NCBI RefSeq assembly: GCF_900769625.1 | Contig: NZ_CAAGHK010000073.1 | Location: 1 to 28,103, forward strand | Source of the DNA: an uncultured Clostridium sp. | GTDB lineage: Bacteria > Bacillota > Clostridia > Clostridiales > Clostridiaceae | Length of the DNA stretch: 28,103 nucleotides | Direction: 5' to 3' | Part shown: positions 6,818 to 15,414 of the stretch, piece by piece | Layout of the letters: each line of letters opens with the position of its first letter | How positions within the stretch are numbered: the stretch's first letter is position 1 | Notes under the pieces: model-generated | Database searches by the model: none | Told to the model about the DNA's origin: nothing | The model's input: the letters and a program-made list of their open reading frames with translations, nothing else | Made by a program: the position numbers and the translations under genes

Positions 6818-9800
6818 ATGAAAAATATATTAAGGATAGGTGTAGACATTGGTTCTACGACTATCAAAATGGTAGTAATAAATCAGGAAGAGAAAATACT
6901 ATTTAAAACATATAGAAGGCATCTGGCTGATATCAGAAATGCCTTTAAGGCATGCCTTAATGATGCAGAAAATATTCTGCAGGATAAAGAACTTGTATTT
7001 TCAATTTCAGGTTCTGGAGGAATGAGTCTTGCAGAAAAGCTTGATGTTGAGTTTATACAAGAAGTCATCGCAAGTACTAAGGCAATACAGAAACATAATC
7101 CGGAAACTGATGTAGTCATCGAGCTTGGCGGTGAAGATGCGAAAATTACTTATCTTAACGGTGGCGTTGAACAAAGGATGAATGGGACATGTGCTGGAGG
7201 AACTGGGGCATTTATTGACCAGATGGCATCACTTCTTAATATGGATGCCGGAATGCTCAATGAAGAAGCAAAGAAATATCAACATATATATCCGATTGCT
7301 GCAAGATGCGGGGTTTTTGCAAAAACAGATGTTCAACCTTTAATTAATGAAGGGGCAAAGAAATGTGATATTGCAATATCTATTTTTCATGCGGTAGTAG
7401 TTCAGACAATAAGTGTTCTTGCCTGTGGAAGACCTATTTTAGGGAAAGTGGCATTTTTAGGAGGGCCGCTGACATTCTTATCAGAACTTAGAAAAAGATT
7501 TATTGAAGTGTTGAAGCTTAAAGATGAGGATGTTATTTTTCCTGCGGATTCAGAGCTTTATGTTGCTTTAGGAGCTGCTTTAAGCTGTGAAGGAAATCAA
7601 ATATATGATTATAAGACGATAGTTACTAAGCTTGAAGAAATAAAATCGCAAGAAGAAAATAAATCTGACAGTCTTGAACCTCTTTTTAAGAATAGAGAAG
7701 AATATGATGAGTTCAAGAGCAGACATGATAAAGATATAGTTAAAGAATGCAGTATTCATGAGGCAGCAGGAAACTGTTATTTAGGTATCGATGCTGGTTC
7801 TACAACAACAAAAGCAGTGCTTATCAATGAAGATTGTCAAATACTTTATTCATACTATGCAGGCAATAAAGGGAATCCAGTAGAAACGGCAGGAGAAATT
7901 CTTAAGGAAATATATGCTGAAATTCCGGAAGGTGCAAAAATTGTTTACAGCGGAGTTACAGGATACGGAGAGCATCTTTTGAAGGAAGCATTTTCGATGG
8001 ATATTGGACAAATAGAAACTGTTGCCCATTATAAGGCAGCAAAATTTTTCTGCCCAGATGTAGATTTTATCTTAGATATCGGCGGACAGGATATGAAATG
8101 TCTGAGAATCAAAGATGGGACAATACATAGCATTACTTTAAATGAAGCTTGTTCTGCAGGATGTGGTTCTTTCCTTCAGGCTTTTGCAAAGTCACTGGGA
8201 ATAGAAATTAAAGATTTTGCAGAGAAAGCTCTTTTTGCAAAATCACCGGTGGATCTTGGTTCTAAATGTACTGTATTTATGAATTCAAAAGTAAAGCAGG
8301 CACAAAAGGAAGGATTTACTGTCGAGGATATAGCTGCAGGACTGGCATATTCAGTTGTTAAGAACAGTTTATATAAAGTAATAAAGCTTAGAAATCCAGA
8401 TGAACTTGGACAGAACATCGTCGTACAGGGTGGAACTTTTTACAATGAAGCAGTGCTTAGAAGTTTTGAATTATTATCGGGAAGAAATGTAATAAGACCA
8501 AACATATCAGGTCTTATGGGAGCATTTGGAGCGGCAATTCTTGCAAAAGAAGCATATGAATCAAAATGTACGGAAGCTTATGAAGAAGCAGCAGTGACTG
8601 TTTTAGAAGACGAAAAGTCTCAGGTGATTCGAGAAGATGAGAGTAAATGCAGTAGCTGTAATGATGCTGATAAGAAATCTGATGATATACATATAAGCAA
8701 GCGTATTACAACATTGGTATCAAAGGAAAATGTAGATAAAATTGAAATGAAATCTACTAACAGCAGATGTGGCGGATGTTCAAATCATTGCTTGTTAACA
8801 ATAAACAGATTCCCAAATGGCAACAGATTTATAGCAGGTAATAAATGTGATACTCCTCTTGGCAATAATACAAAAAATAAAGATATACCCAATTTATATG
8901 AATATAAGTATCATAGAGTATTTGATTACCAGCCATTAGAAATGGATAAAGCCAAAAGAGGTGTAATAGGAATTCCTAGAGTTCTTAATATGTATGAAAA
9001 CTATCCACTTTGGTTCACTTTATTTACAAACTTAGGATTCAGAGTGCAGCTGTCAGGAGAATCTTCTAAAAAGTTATATGAAAAAGGGCTAACTTCAATA
9101 GTTTCGGAAACAGCATGTTATCCAGCAAAAATGAGTCATGGTCATGTTGAAGATTTAATAGAGTCAGGAATTAAAAACATATTTTATCCATGTATTCTTC
9201 ATGAAAGCAGAGAGTTCAGCAATGCAACTGATACCTTTAACTGTCCTGTTGTAACTTCATATGCGGAAGTTATAAAAAATAATATGGATAGTATAGAAAA
9301 GAACAATGTTAACTTTATGAATCCATTTCTGCCAATTGCTAATAAAAATAAGTTAAAGAAAAGATTAAAAAATACACTATCTATTTTTAGTATTTCTCAA
9401 AAAGAAATAAATTATGCAGTTGATAAGGCTTGGGAAGAACAGGAAAGATTTAAGCAGGATGTCAGGGACAAAGGTATTGAAACTATAGAATATATGAAAG
9501 AACATAATATTCAGGGTATTCTTTTAGGTGGAAGACCGTATCATATAGATCCGGAAATAAATCACGGTATGCCTAAACTTATCAATAGTCTTGGTTTTGC
9601 AGTGCTTACAGAAGATTCGGTAGCTCATCTTGGCGAAATAAAAGGAAAAATTAATGTTGTTGATCAATGGGCGTATCATTCAAGATTATACAGAGCTTCA
9701 AACTTTATTCTTGATAAGGATAATATTAATCTTGTACAGCTTACTTCATTTGGATGCGGACTTGATTCAATTACCACAGATGCTGTTTCAGAAATACTTG

Positions 9801-11164
9801 AAAGCGGATCAAAGATTTATACAAATATAAAAATTGATGAAGGAAGTAATCTTGGTGCTGCAAGGATAAGACTTAGATCGCTTAAGGCAGCAATTGATGA
9901 AAGAGCGGTTAAGAATATTCAGACATCAATTGTAAAAAAGGAAGAAAAGAAATTTGTCAATCCAGGAAAGAGCAAGACAATTATAGTTCCACAGTTTTCA
10001 CCGATACATTTTAACATACTTGAATCGGCGTTCAGGGCATGTGGATATGATTTAGTTGTTCTTAATAATGGAGATAATGCAATTGATGAAGGATTAAAAT
10101 ATGTAAATAATGATATATGTTATCCAGCGATAGTTGTTATCGGTCAGGTAATTGAAGCATTAAAGACAGGAAAATATGATTTAGATAATACAAGTATTCT
10201 TCTTGCTCAGACAGAAGGACAATGCAGATTTACAAACTATACAAGCGTTCTTGAAAAAGCATTGAAGGAGGCAGGTTATGAAGATATCCCTGTATTATCA
10301 TTGAGTCTGGCAGGTGTTAATAAGAATAATACACTGGCAGGGATAAATCTTGATCTTGTGAAAAAATCAATAGTTGGAGTAATTTATGGAGATTTATTAA
10401 GCCGTGTACTTCATAGAGTAAGACCATATGAAAAGATTAAAGGCAGTGCTGATGAATTATACAAGAAATGGATGATTATCTGCCGAGATTCATTTAAAGA
10501 ACCTTTGAAGAAAAATTTCAAACATATTATACATAACATAATAAAAGAGTTTGAAGAACTTCCAAGGGTTGATGTATATAAACCTAAAGTAGGTCTTGTT
10601 GGAGAACTGTTAGTAAAGTTTAACCCTATAGCCAATAATAAGATAGTAACAATGCTTGAAAAAGAAGGGGTAGAGGTTGTTCATAATGATCTGTTGTCAT
10701 TATTCCTTTCATCAGCAAAAAATCAGATATTTAATTATAAACATTTGGATGGAACTTATATAAATAAGCTGAAAGGTGAAATTACCATCAAGCTGATAGA
10801 AAAATATCAGAAGGTTTATCTTGAAGCACTTAAAAAGAGCAAGATTTTCTATGTGACAGAAAAGATTGATGAGCTTGCTCATAATGCAGGCAAAATAGTT
10901 TCTCTGGGAAATCAGTCAGGGGAAGGCTGGAAGCTTCCTGGAGAAATTATGGAACTTGAAAGCTGGGGAGTAAATAATGTTGTCTGTATGCAGCCATTTG
11001 GCTGTCTGCCATCACATGCAGTAGCGCGTGGTACAATAAAAGCACTTAAAAAATTGAATGATAAGCTTAATATTGTAACAATAGAATATGATCCTGGTTC
11101 AAGTGAAGTAAATCAGACAAATAGAATTAAATTAATGCTTGCAAGTGCTTTTGATAAAATTTAG
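6818..11164 (+). CDS. Fused acyl-CoA dehydratase activase/dehydratase-like protein, 1448 aa
   Basis: This large protein is of the BcrAD/BadFG (2-hydroxyacyl-CoA dehydratase activator) class. It has two ATPase modules of the actin/Hsp70 fold: DIGSTTIK at 10-17 and DAGSTTTK at about 325-332. Each half carries the two cysteines that in separate activators hold the inter-subunit [4Fe-4S] cluster: Cys125 in NGTCAGGTG and Cys164 in ARCGVF; Cys445 in NEACSAGCG and Cys484 in SKCTVF. A CGGCSNHC motif follows at 651-658, then a DUF2229-like region from about 715, then a dehydratase-like C-terminus with further cysteines, such as CMQPFGCLPSHA. GGAGG precedes the ATG. No separate dehydratase subunits are nearby. 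ATP-driven low-potential electron transfer is inferred; the substrate is unknown. Confidence 0.88.
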   Translation: MKNILRIGVDIGSTTIKMVVINQEEKILFKTYRRHLADIRNAFKACLNDAENILQDKELVFSISGSGGMSLAEKLDVEFIQEVIASTKAIQKHNPETDVVIELGGEDAKITYLNGGVEQRMNGTCAGGTGAFIDQMASLLNMDAGMLNEEAKKYQHIYPIAARCGVFAKTDVQPLINEGAKKCDIAISIFHAVVVQTISVLACGRPILGKVAFLGGPLTFLSELRKRFIEVLKLKDEDVIFPADSELYVALGAALSCEGNQIYDYKTIVTKLEEIKSQEENKSDSLEPLFKNREEYDEFKSRHDKDIVKECSIHEAAGNCYLGIDAGSTTTKAVLINEDCQILYSYYAGNKGNPVETAGEILKEIYAEIPEGAKIVYSGVTGYGEHLLKEAFSMDIGQIETVAHYKAAKFFCPDVDFILDIGGQDMKCLRIKDGTIHSITLNEACSAGCGSFLQAFAKSLGIEIKDFAEKALFAKSPVDLGSKCTVFMNSKVKQAQKEGFTVEDIAAGLAYSVVKNSLYKVIKLRNPDELGQNIVVQGGTFYNEAVLRSFELLSGRNVIRPNISGLMGAFGAAILAKEAYESKCTEAYEEAAVTVLEDEKSQVIREDESKCSSCNDADKKSDDIHISKRITTLVSKENVDKIEMKSTNSRCGGCSNHCLLTINRFPNGNRFIAGNKCDTPLGNNTKNKDIPNLYEYKYHRVFDYQPLEMDKAKRGVIGIPRVLNMYENYPLWFTLFTNLGFRVQLSGESSKKLYEKGLTSIVSETACYPAKMSHGHVEDLIESGIKNIFYPCILHESREFSNATDTFNCPVVTSYAEVIKNNMDSIEKNNVNFMNPFLPIANKNKLKKRLKNTLSIFSISQKEINYAVDKAWEEQERFKQDVRDKGIETIEYMKEHNIQGILLGGRPYHIDPEINHGMPKLINSLGFAVLTEDSVAHLGEIKGKINVVDQWAYHSRLYRASNFILDKDNINLVQLTSFGCGLDSITTDAVSEILESGSKIYTNIKIDEGSNLGAARIRLRSLKAAIDERAVKNIQTSIVKKEEKKFVNPGKSKTIIVPQFSPIHFNILESAFRACGYDLVVLNNGDNAIDEGLKYVNNDICYPAIVVIGQVIEALKTGKYDLDNTSILLAQTEGQCRFTNYTSVLEKALKEAGYEDIPVLSLSLAGVNKNNTLAGINLDLVKKSIVGVIYGDLLSRVLHRVRPYEKIKGSADELYKKWMIICRDSFKEPLKKNFKHIIHNIIKEFEELPRVDVYKPKVGLVGELLVKFNPIANNKIVTMLEKEGVEVVHNDLLSLFLSSAKNQIFNYKHLDGTYINKLKGEITIKLIEKYQKVYLEALKKSKIFYVTEKIDELAHNAGKIVSLGNQSGEGWKLPGEIMELESWGVNNVVCMQPFGCLPSHAVARGTIKALKKLNDKLNIVTIEYDPGSSEVNQTNRIKLMLASAFDKI

Positions 11165-11195
11165 AAAAAAAGTTCTGTAATTTGTAAAATTATTA

Positions 11196-11224
11196 TTGGT
11201 AAATACTTCAATATGATGTATAAT
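11196..11224 (+). promoter_or_regulatory. Promoter of the amino-acid ABC transporter
   Basis: TTGGTA (11196-11201), exactly 17 bp, and a perfect TATAAT (11219-11224). The start would be near 11231, giving a leader of about 77 nt. This leader contains the hairpin at 11253-11290. Confidence 0.65.
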
Positions 11225-11252
11225 TAAATTATATAAAAAATTAATATATGAC

Positions 11253-11290
11253 AAAGAAGTCAACTTTTCAAAAGTTGATTTCTTTTTGTT
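11253..11290 (+). terminator. Terminator-like hairpin in the transporter leader
   Basis: AAAGAAGTCAACTTTT (11253-11268) pairs with AAAAGTTGATTTCTTT (11270-11285), 16 bp with one G-U pair and a very tight loop, and then a U-run. It is the only good terminator after the activase gene, but it also lies downstream of the promoter at 11196-11224 and upstream of GGAGG (about 11296-11300). It may therefore attenuate the transporter operon. Confidence 0.75.
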
Positions 11291-11307
11291 TATTTGGAGG
11301 TAAAATT

Positions 11308-12159
11308 ATGAAAAGTTTGAAAAAAGTGTTAGCTTTAGCTTTGAGTATATCAATGCTGAGTATTTTTAGCGGATGTGGAAGCAGTGGAAATGCTGGAAGC
11401 TCATCAGCAGGTGATGAGAAAGTACTGAAGGTTGGTATGGAATGTGCTTATGCACCATTTAACTGGACACAGACAGATGACAGCAATGGAGCAGTAAAGA
11501 TTGCCGGCAGTGAAGAATATGCATATGGTTATGATGTAATGATGGCAAAGAAAATAGCAGAAAAGTTAGGATACAAGCTTGAAATTAATAAAATGGAGTG
11601 GGATGGTTTATGCCCAGGTGTAAGCTCAGGAAAGATTGATGTGTCTATTGCTGGTCAGAGCATAACAGCAGAACGTTTGGAAAGTGTAGATTTTTCAGAT
11701 GTATATTATAAAGCAGATATTGTTGCACTGACTAAAAAGGGAACAGCATATGAAAATGCAAAGAATGTTGCTGACTTAAAAGGAGCAGTATGTACTTCAC
11801 AGTTAAATACAGTATGGTACGATATGCTTGATCAGATTCCTGATGTAAGCAAGCAGCCTGCAATAGATACAGTTCCCGCAATGATTGTTGCTTTGAATTC
11901 TGGAAAAGTAGATGTTGTTACAACAGACAAGCCAACTGCAATGGCTGCAGCATATTCAAACAAGGACTTGGTTTTATTAGATTTTAAGGATGGTACAGGA
12001 TTCAATGCTTCAGATGAAGATGTCAATATGGGTATTGCAATCAAGAAAGGCAATACTGAATTAAAGGATAAGATTAATTCAGCACTGGCAGAAATAAGTG
12101 AAGAAGAAAGAGCACAGATGATGGATGATGCAATAAAATATCAGCCATTATCAGAGTAA
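11308..12159 (+). CDS. Amino-acid ABC transporter substrate-binding lipoprotein (SBP_bac_3)
   Basis: The 283-residue lipoprotein belongs to the polar amino-acid binding protein family (solute-binding family 3). The signal peptide ends at lipobox IFSGC (Cys23), then a Gly/Ser linker. The mature domain shows AYAPFNW near residue 50, YGYDVMMAKKIAEKLG, GKIDVSIAGQSIT with ERLESVDFSDVYY, and VDVVTTDKPTA. ATG 11308 has TTTGGAGG directly upstream; an in-frame ATG at 11248 would translate the hairpin and ribosome site and is rejected. Permease and ATPase genes follow. The ligand cannot be read from sequence. Confidence 0.9.
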   Translation: MKSLKKVLALALSISMLSIFSGCGSSGNAGSSSAGDEKVLKVGMECAYAPFNWTQTDDSNGAVKIAGSEEYAYGYDVMMAKKIAEKLGYKLEINKMEWDGLCPGVSSGKIDVSIAGQSITAERLESVDFSDVYYKADIVALTKKGTAYENAKNVADLKGAVCTSQLNTVWYDMLDQIPDVSKQPAIDTVPAMIVALNSGKVDVVTTDKPTAMAAAYSNKDLVLLDFKDGTGFNASDEDVNMGIAIKKGNTELKDKINSALAEISEEERAQMMDDAIKYQPLSE

Positions 12160-12188
12160 TGATAGGATAAACGTTTGGGGGAATATCT

Positions 12189-12953
12189 ATGACTGGTAAT
12201 TTACCAACTGATTTTTTTGGATGGGTAGTTTTTCTTATACAGAAATATGGAACACTGTTTGTAAAAGGTGCAGGATATACACTTGCACTGGCCCTGATTG
12301 GAACTTTTGTAGGATGTATCATTGGATTTCTTGTCGGTATTGTAAGAACAATTGAAATTACCGAAGAAGACAGCAAGTTTTATAAAGCTTCGCTTAAGAT
12401 AATTCAGCTTATTTTAAGTGCCTATGTGGAATTCTTTAGAGGAACACCAATGATTGTACAGGCTATGGTTATATATTATGGAGCAATGGAAGCATTCAAT
12501 ATTGATATGTCGCCATTTTCTGCCGGACTATTTGTAGTATCGATAAACACTGGTGCATATATGGCTGAAACTGTACGTGGAGGTATTGATTCGATAGATG
12601 TTGGACAAACTGAAGGTGCAAAAGCAATTGGAATGACTCATTTTCAGACAATGCTTTATGTAATACTGCCGCAGACACTTAGAAATATCATGCCTCAGAT
12701 AGGTAATAATTTAATTATAAACATAAAAGATACATCTGTTTTAAACGTAATATCAGTATCAGAACTGTATTTTGTAGGTAAGTCTGCCTCAGGTGTATAC
12801 TACAAGTATTTTGAAGTATTCTTTATTATATGCCTGATTTATTTTGTAATGAATCTTATTGTATCACGTATACTGCGTTTGATAGAGAAAAAGATGGACG
12901 GGCCTTCTGATTATAAACTCTCTGGAAGTGATTTTATGTCAGGTGAAATATAG
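12189..12953 (+). CDS. Amino-acid ABC transporter permease
   Basis: The 254-residue membrane protein is of the His/Glu/Gln/Arg/opine permease family. Hydrophobic segments lie at about 18-50, 72-105 and 195-225. The EAA-type loop that contacts the ATPase is AKAIGMTHFQTMLYVILPQT at about 142-161. FFRGTPMIVQ near residue 80 is the family's conserved segment. A GGGGGA ribosome site precedes the ATG, 29 bp after the binding-protein gene. Only one permease gene is present, so the channel is probably a homodimer. The last ten residues are polar. Confidence 0.92.
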   Translation: MTGNLPTDFFGWVVFLIQKYGTLFVKGAGYTLALALIGTFVGCIIGFLVGIVRTIEITEEDSKFYKASLKIIQLILSAYVEFFRGTPMIVQAMVIYYGAMEAFNIDMSPFSAGLFVVSINTGAYMAETVRGGIDSIDVGQTEGAKAIGMTHFQTMLYVILPQTLRNIMPQIGNNLIINIKDTSVLNVISVSELYFVGKSASGVYYKYFEVFFIICLIYFVMNLIVSRILRLIEKKMDGPSDYKLSGSDFMSGEI

Positions 12954-13085
12954 CAGGAAAAATATAATATTATTTAGTATTTACTTTTAGTTATTTATAC
13001 GCACTTATATTGGGAATAACATACCATCAAAAAGTATAAATATATTATATGTAAATAAACAGGGGGGATATAGGTGGAGGCTTTA

Positions 13086-13847
13086 ATGAGTAAAGCAGGA
13101 ATCAGTACAGAAAAACCTGTTATTCAGGTTTCACATTTAAGAAAGAGCTTTGGTGAGCATGAAGTTTTAAAGGATATAGATTTTATAACTAATCATGGTG
13201 ATGTAATATGTATAATAGGTGCTTCAGGTTCAGGAAAATCTACGCTTTTAAGATGTATCAACATGCTTGAAACACCGACTTCAGGAGAAATACTGCATAA
13301 TAATATGAATATAATGGATCACAAAAATAAAGTGACATCTTACAGGGCAAAAGTTGGCATGGTCTTTCAGTCATTTAATCTTTTTAATAATATGACAGTC
13401 CTTGAAAACTGCATGATCGGCGTGACAAAGGTTTTAAATAAGGATAAGAAGTCTGCAAGAGAAACAGCATTAAAATATCTTGAAAAAGTAGGAATGGGAA
13501 AATACCTTAATGCAAAACCAAAACAGCTATCAGGCGGACAGAAACAGCGTGTAGCTATTGCCCGTGCATTAGCAATGGAACCAGAAGTACTTTTGTTTGA
13601 TGAACCTACAAGTGCACTTGATCCGGAAATGGTAGGAGAAGTTCTTAAGGTTATGAGAAAGCTTGCACAGTATGGAATGACAATGATAATTGTCACTCAT
13701 GAAATGGCCTTTGCACGTGATGTATCAACAAGGACAGTTTTTATGGAAAATGGAGTTATTGTTGAAAATGATGTACCGGAAGTTATCTTCCATAACCCCA
13801 AGAATAGCAGGACAAGGGAATTCTTAAAGCGTTTTATGGAAAATTAA
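13086..13847 (+). CDS. Amino-acid ABC transporter ATP-binding protein
   Basis: The ATPase of the transporter resembles GlnQ/HisP: Walker A GASGSGKST at about 45, the QSFNLFNN Q-loop, signature LSGGQKQR, Walker B VLLFDEPTSALD and the switch histidine in IIVTHEM. ATG 13086 (253 residues) has GGTGGAGG five bases upstream. GTG 13074 (257 residues) also has a G-rich site and cannot be excluded. A 132-bp spacer separates it from the permease, longer than within most such operons. It has a TATAAA-like sequence but no convincing promoter. A strong terminator follows. Confidence 0.92.
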   Translation: MSKAGISTEKPVIQVSHLRKSFGEHEVLKDIDFITNHGDVICIIGASGSGKSTLLRCINMLETPTSGEILHNNMNIMDHKNKVTSYRAKVGMVFQSFNLFNNMTVLENCMIGVTKVLNKDKKSARETALKYLEKVGMGKYLNAKPKQLSGGQKQRVAIARALAMEPEVLLFDEPTSALDPEMVGEVLKVMRKLAQYGMTMIIVTHEMAFARDVSTRTVFMENGVIVENDVPEVIFHNPKNSRTREFLKRFMEN

Positions 13848-13859
13848 TATTACATGAAC

Positions 13860-13903
13860 AAAAAGGGAGTAATAAAACAGTTTTATTATTCCCTTTTTGC
13901 TTT
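13860..13903 (+). terminator. Strong intrinsic terminator of the amino-acid transporter operon
   Basis: A 19-bp stem, AAAAAGGGAGTAATAAAAC (13860-13878) against GTTTTATTATTCCCTTTTT (13880-13898), has one G-U pair and a minimal loop, and ends in a U-rich tail. It starts 12 bp past the ATPase stop codon. Confidence 0.9.
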
Positions 13904-13954
13904 ATAAAAATGTTTATTAAGTAAGTTGTCTAAAGAATCCTGGGTCAAATAAGT

Positions 13955-14179
13955 ATGGGAGATGAGTTAAGTTTATCAGATTATGAAAAAGATTATAGGG
14001 AAAAGGGATTTTGCAAAGAATTTTAAAGTGTAAATTACATAGGAGTGATATCAGCTAGATTAACAGATAAAGGAGTAATACAGAACGATAAGAATATTAG
14101 AAAGTTTTACATTAAAAATGGATTTAAGCCTTTATCGCGAAGAGTGAATGGTAATGTAGTTATGGGAAAATCATTATAA
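13955..14179 (+). pseudogene. Decayed coding fragment, possibly GNAT-like C-terminus
   Basis: One frame runs 75 codons from ATG 13955 to TAA 14177-14179, broken only by an in-frame TAA at 14024-14026. The second half ends in FYIKNGFKPLSRRVNGNVVM followed by GKSL, which resembles the last helix and strand of GNAT acetyltransferases. The first half (MGDELSLSDYEKDYREKGF) I do not recognise. No good ribosome site precedes it, and there is no room for a complete acetyltransferase domain. It looks like the eroded remains of a gene; the GNAT assignment is tentative. Confidence 0.45.
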
Positions 14180-14451
14180 AAAAGCGTATTAATAAAACTT
14201 ATATATTATGAAATAATATGCGAAAATATATTTTAATAAAAAAATAAACTTAAAAAAGTTCTAAAATTAAAAAAATAAAAATAATAAAAGATCCAATTCG
14301 AACATACATTCATAATTGGATAATATTATGGATAGATCTCTACCACACAACAAAGAATAAAAATAGAACTAAAGGAAAATATAAAGCTATAATAAATACT
14401 GAATAATAGTATTTACAATACAAATTATTATTAAATTATTGGAGGTAACAT
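14180..14451. other. A/T-rich spacer before the nitroreductase gene
   Basis: This stretch is very A/T-rich, with no gene visible. TCCAATT (14292-14298) and AATTGGA (14314-14320) form a 7-bp inverted repeat with a 15-nt loop and no U-run. No clear promoter boxes could be set by eye, although the nitroreductase promoter must lie here or upstream. Confidence 0.5.
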
Positions 14452-15120
14452 ATGAAAAAAAGTGAGGTTTTAGAAGCTAGTAAATTTAGATATGCATGTA
14501 AAAGCTTTGATAAAAATAAAAGGATAAATGAAAAAGATTTTAAGACTATTTTAGAGATTGGAAGATTATCACCAAGTTCCTTAGGTTTAGAACCATGGAA
14601 ATTTGTTATTATACAAAATGAAGAATTAAGAGAAAAATTAATACCTTACTGTGGTGGAGCTAAGGGTCAGTTACCTACAGCAAGTCACTTTGTTATAATA
14701 CTTGCAAGAACTCTTGAGGATTTAAAATATGATTCAAAGTATGTAGATTATATGTTAAGAGATGTTCAAAAGTTACCAGAAAATGTTTGTGAAGGAATAA
14801 AAGCATTTCTTAAAAAATTCCAGATGAATAAGTTTAATGAAGCAAATGATGAAAGAGGTATCTTTGACTGGGCATGTAAACAAACCTACATTGCTATGGC
14901 AAATATGATGATAGGTGCTGCTGAGTTAAAAATAGATTCGTGTCCAATCGAAGGTTTTGATAATGAAAAGGTAGAAGAAATTTTAGTAGAGCAGGGAGTA
15001 TTAGACAAAAAGCATTTTGCTGTTTCCTGTATGCTTGCTTTTGGATATAGAAAAGATGAAAATGTATTTGATGATAAAAAGAGACAAAGCCTTAACGATA
15101 TAACTAATTGGGTATTATAA
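14452..15120 (+). CDS. Nitroreductase-family NAD(P)H oxidoreductase
   Basis: The 222-residue protein is an FMN-dependent nitroreductase-fold enzyme of the NfsB-like group. FRYACKSFD near residue 12, the helix and loop at about 36-53 with GRLSPSSLGLEPWKFVII, and WACKQTYIAMANMM with AAELKIDSCPIEGFD in the C-terminal half are the usual flavin- and dimer-contact segments. GGAGG lies 7 nt before the ATG. The gene stands between a decayed fragment and the TPP riboswitch, which lies downstream and so does not control it. Leucine codons are mostly TTA, a slight difference from the transporter genes before it. The physiological substrate is unknown. Confidence 0.9.
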   Translation: MKKSEVLEASKFRYACKSFDKNKRINEKDFKTILEIGRLSPSSLGLEPWKFVIIQNEELREKLIPYCGGAKGQLPTASHFVIILARTLEDLKYDSKYVDYMLRDVQKLPENVCEGIKAFLKKFQMNKFNEANDERGIFDWACKQTYIAMANMMIGAAELKIDSCPIEGFDNEKVEEILVEQGVLDKKHFAVSCMLAFGYRKDENVFDDKKRQSLNDITNWVL

Positions 15121-15161
15121 AATCAACGCTAAATTTATATATTAACTAACCATAAGAAGTA

Positions 15162-15190
15162 TTTACAAAATTAAAGCTATATTGTATAAT
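15162..15190 (+). promoter_or_regulatory. Promoter of the thiamine salvage operon
   Basis: TTTACA (15162-15167), exactly 17 bp, and a perfect TATAAT (15185-15190), placing the start near 15197, just before the riboswitch. Confidence 0.7.
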
Positions 15191-15207
15191 TATGGGGAAT
15201 TACTAAA

Positions 15208-15300
15208 AATACTAGGGGTGCTTTTTAGCTGAGAGAATAAACTATCGTATTCAACCCTTTGAACCTGATGTGGTTAGTACCAATGTAGGGAAGTGAGCTT
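15208..15300 (+). ncRNA. TPP riboswitch (THI element)
   Basis: The conserved core is complete: GGGGTGC, then GCTGAGAG, then CCCTTTGAACCTGAT, and finally the TGGTTAGTACCA arm with GTAGGGAAGT. This order is diagnostic of the thiamine pyrophosphate aptamer. It lies between a consensus promoter and a terminator ahead of tenA, so TPP binding is expected to favour termination and switch off the salvage operon. Confidence 0.97.
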
Positions 15301-15344
15301 GTTTATATATTAATTGATTTTAATGATTATAATTTATATTAAAT

Positions 15345-15377
15345 AAAAGCTGTCTTTCTTATGAATGGCAGCTTTTT
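15345..15377 (+). terminator. Expression-platform terminator of the TPP riboswitch
   Basis: AAAAGCTGTC (15345-15354) pairs with GGCAGCTTTT (15367-15376), one G-U pair, around a 12-nt loop, with a U-run. It lies 45 nt past the aptamer and 38 nt before the tenA start, the usual place for a TPP-controlled terminator. Confidence 0.85.
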
Positions 15378-15414
15378 CTGTTAAACAAAATTTATATATG
15401 AAATGGAGAAAATA

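Noticed and set aside
11248..11307. Upstream ATG extending the amino-acid binding lipoprotein by 20 residues
   Set aside because: The extension would be encoded by the hairpin and the GGAGG site and would displace the lipoprotein signal from the N-terminus; ATG 11308 fits better. It remains possible as a leader peptide.
12165..12185. AAACGTTT palindrome before the amino-acid permease gene, similar to the one before gntP
   Set aside because: It abuts the G-rich ribosome site inside an operon, is only 8 bp, and has no symmetric flanks.
15162..15300. Control of the nitroreductase gene by the TPP riboswitch
   Set aside because: The aptamer is downstream of the nitroreductase stop, has its own promoter and faces tenA.
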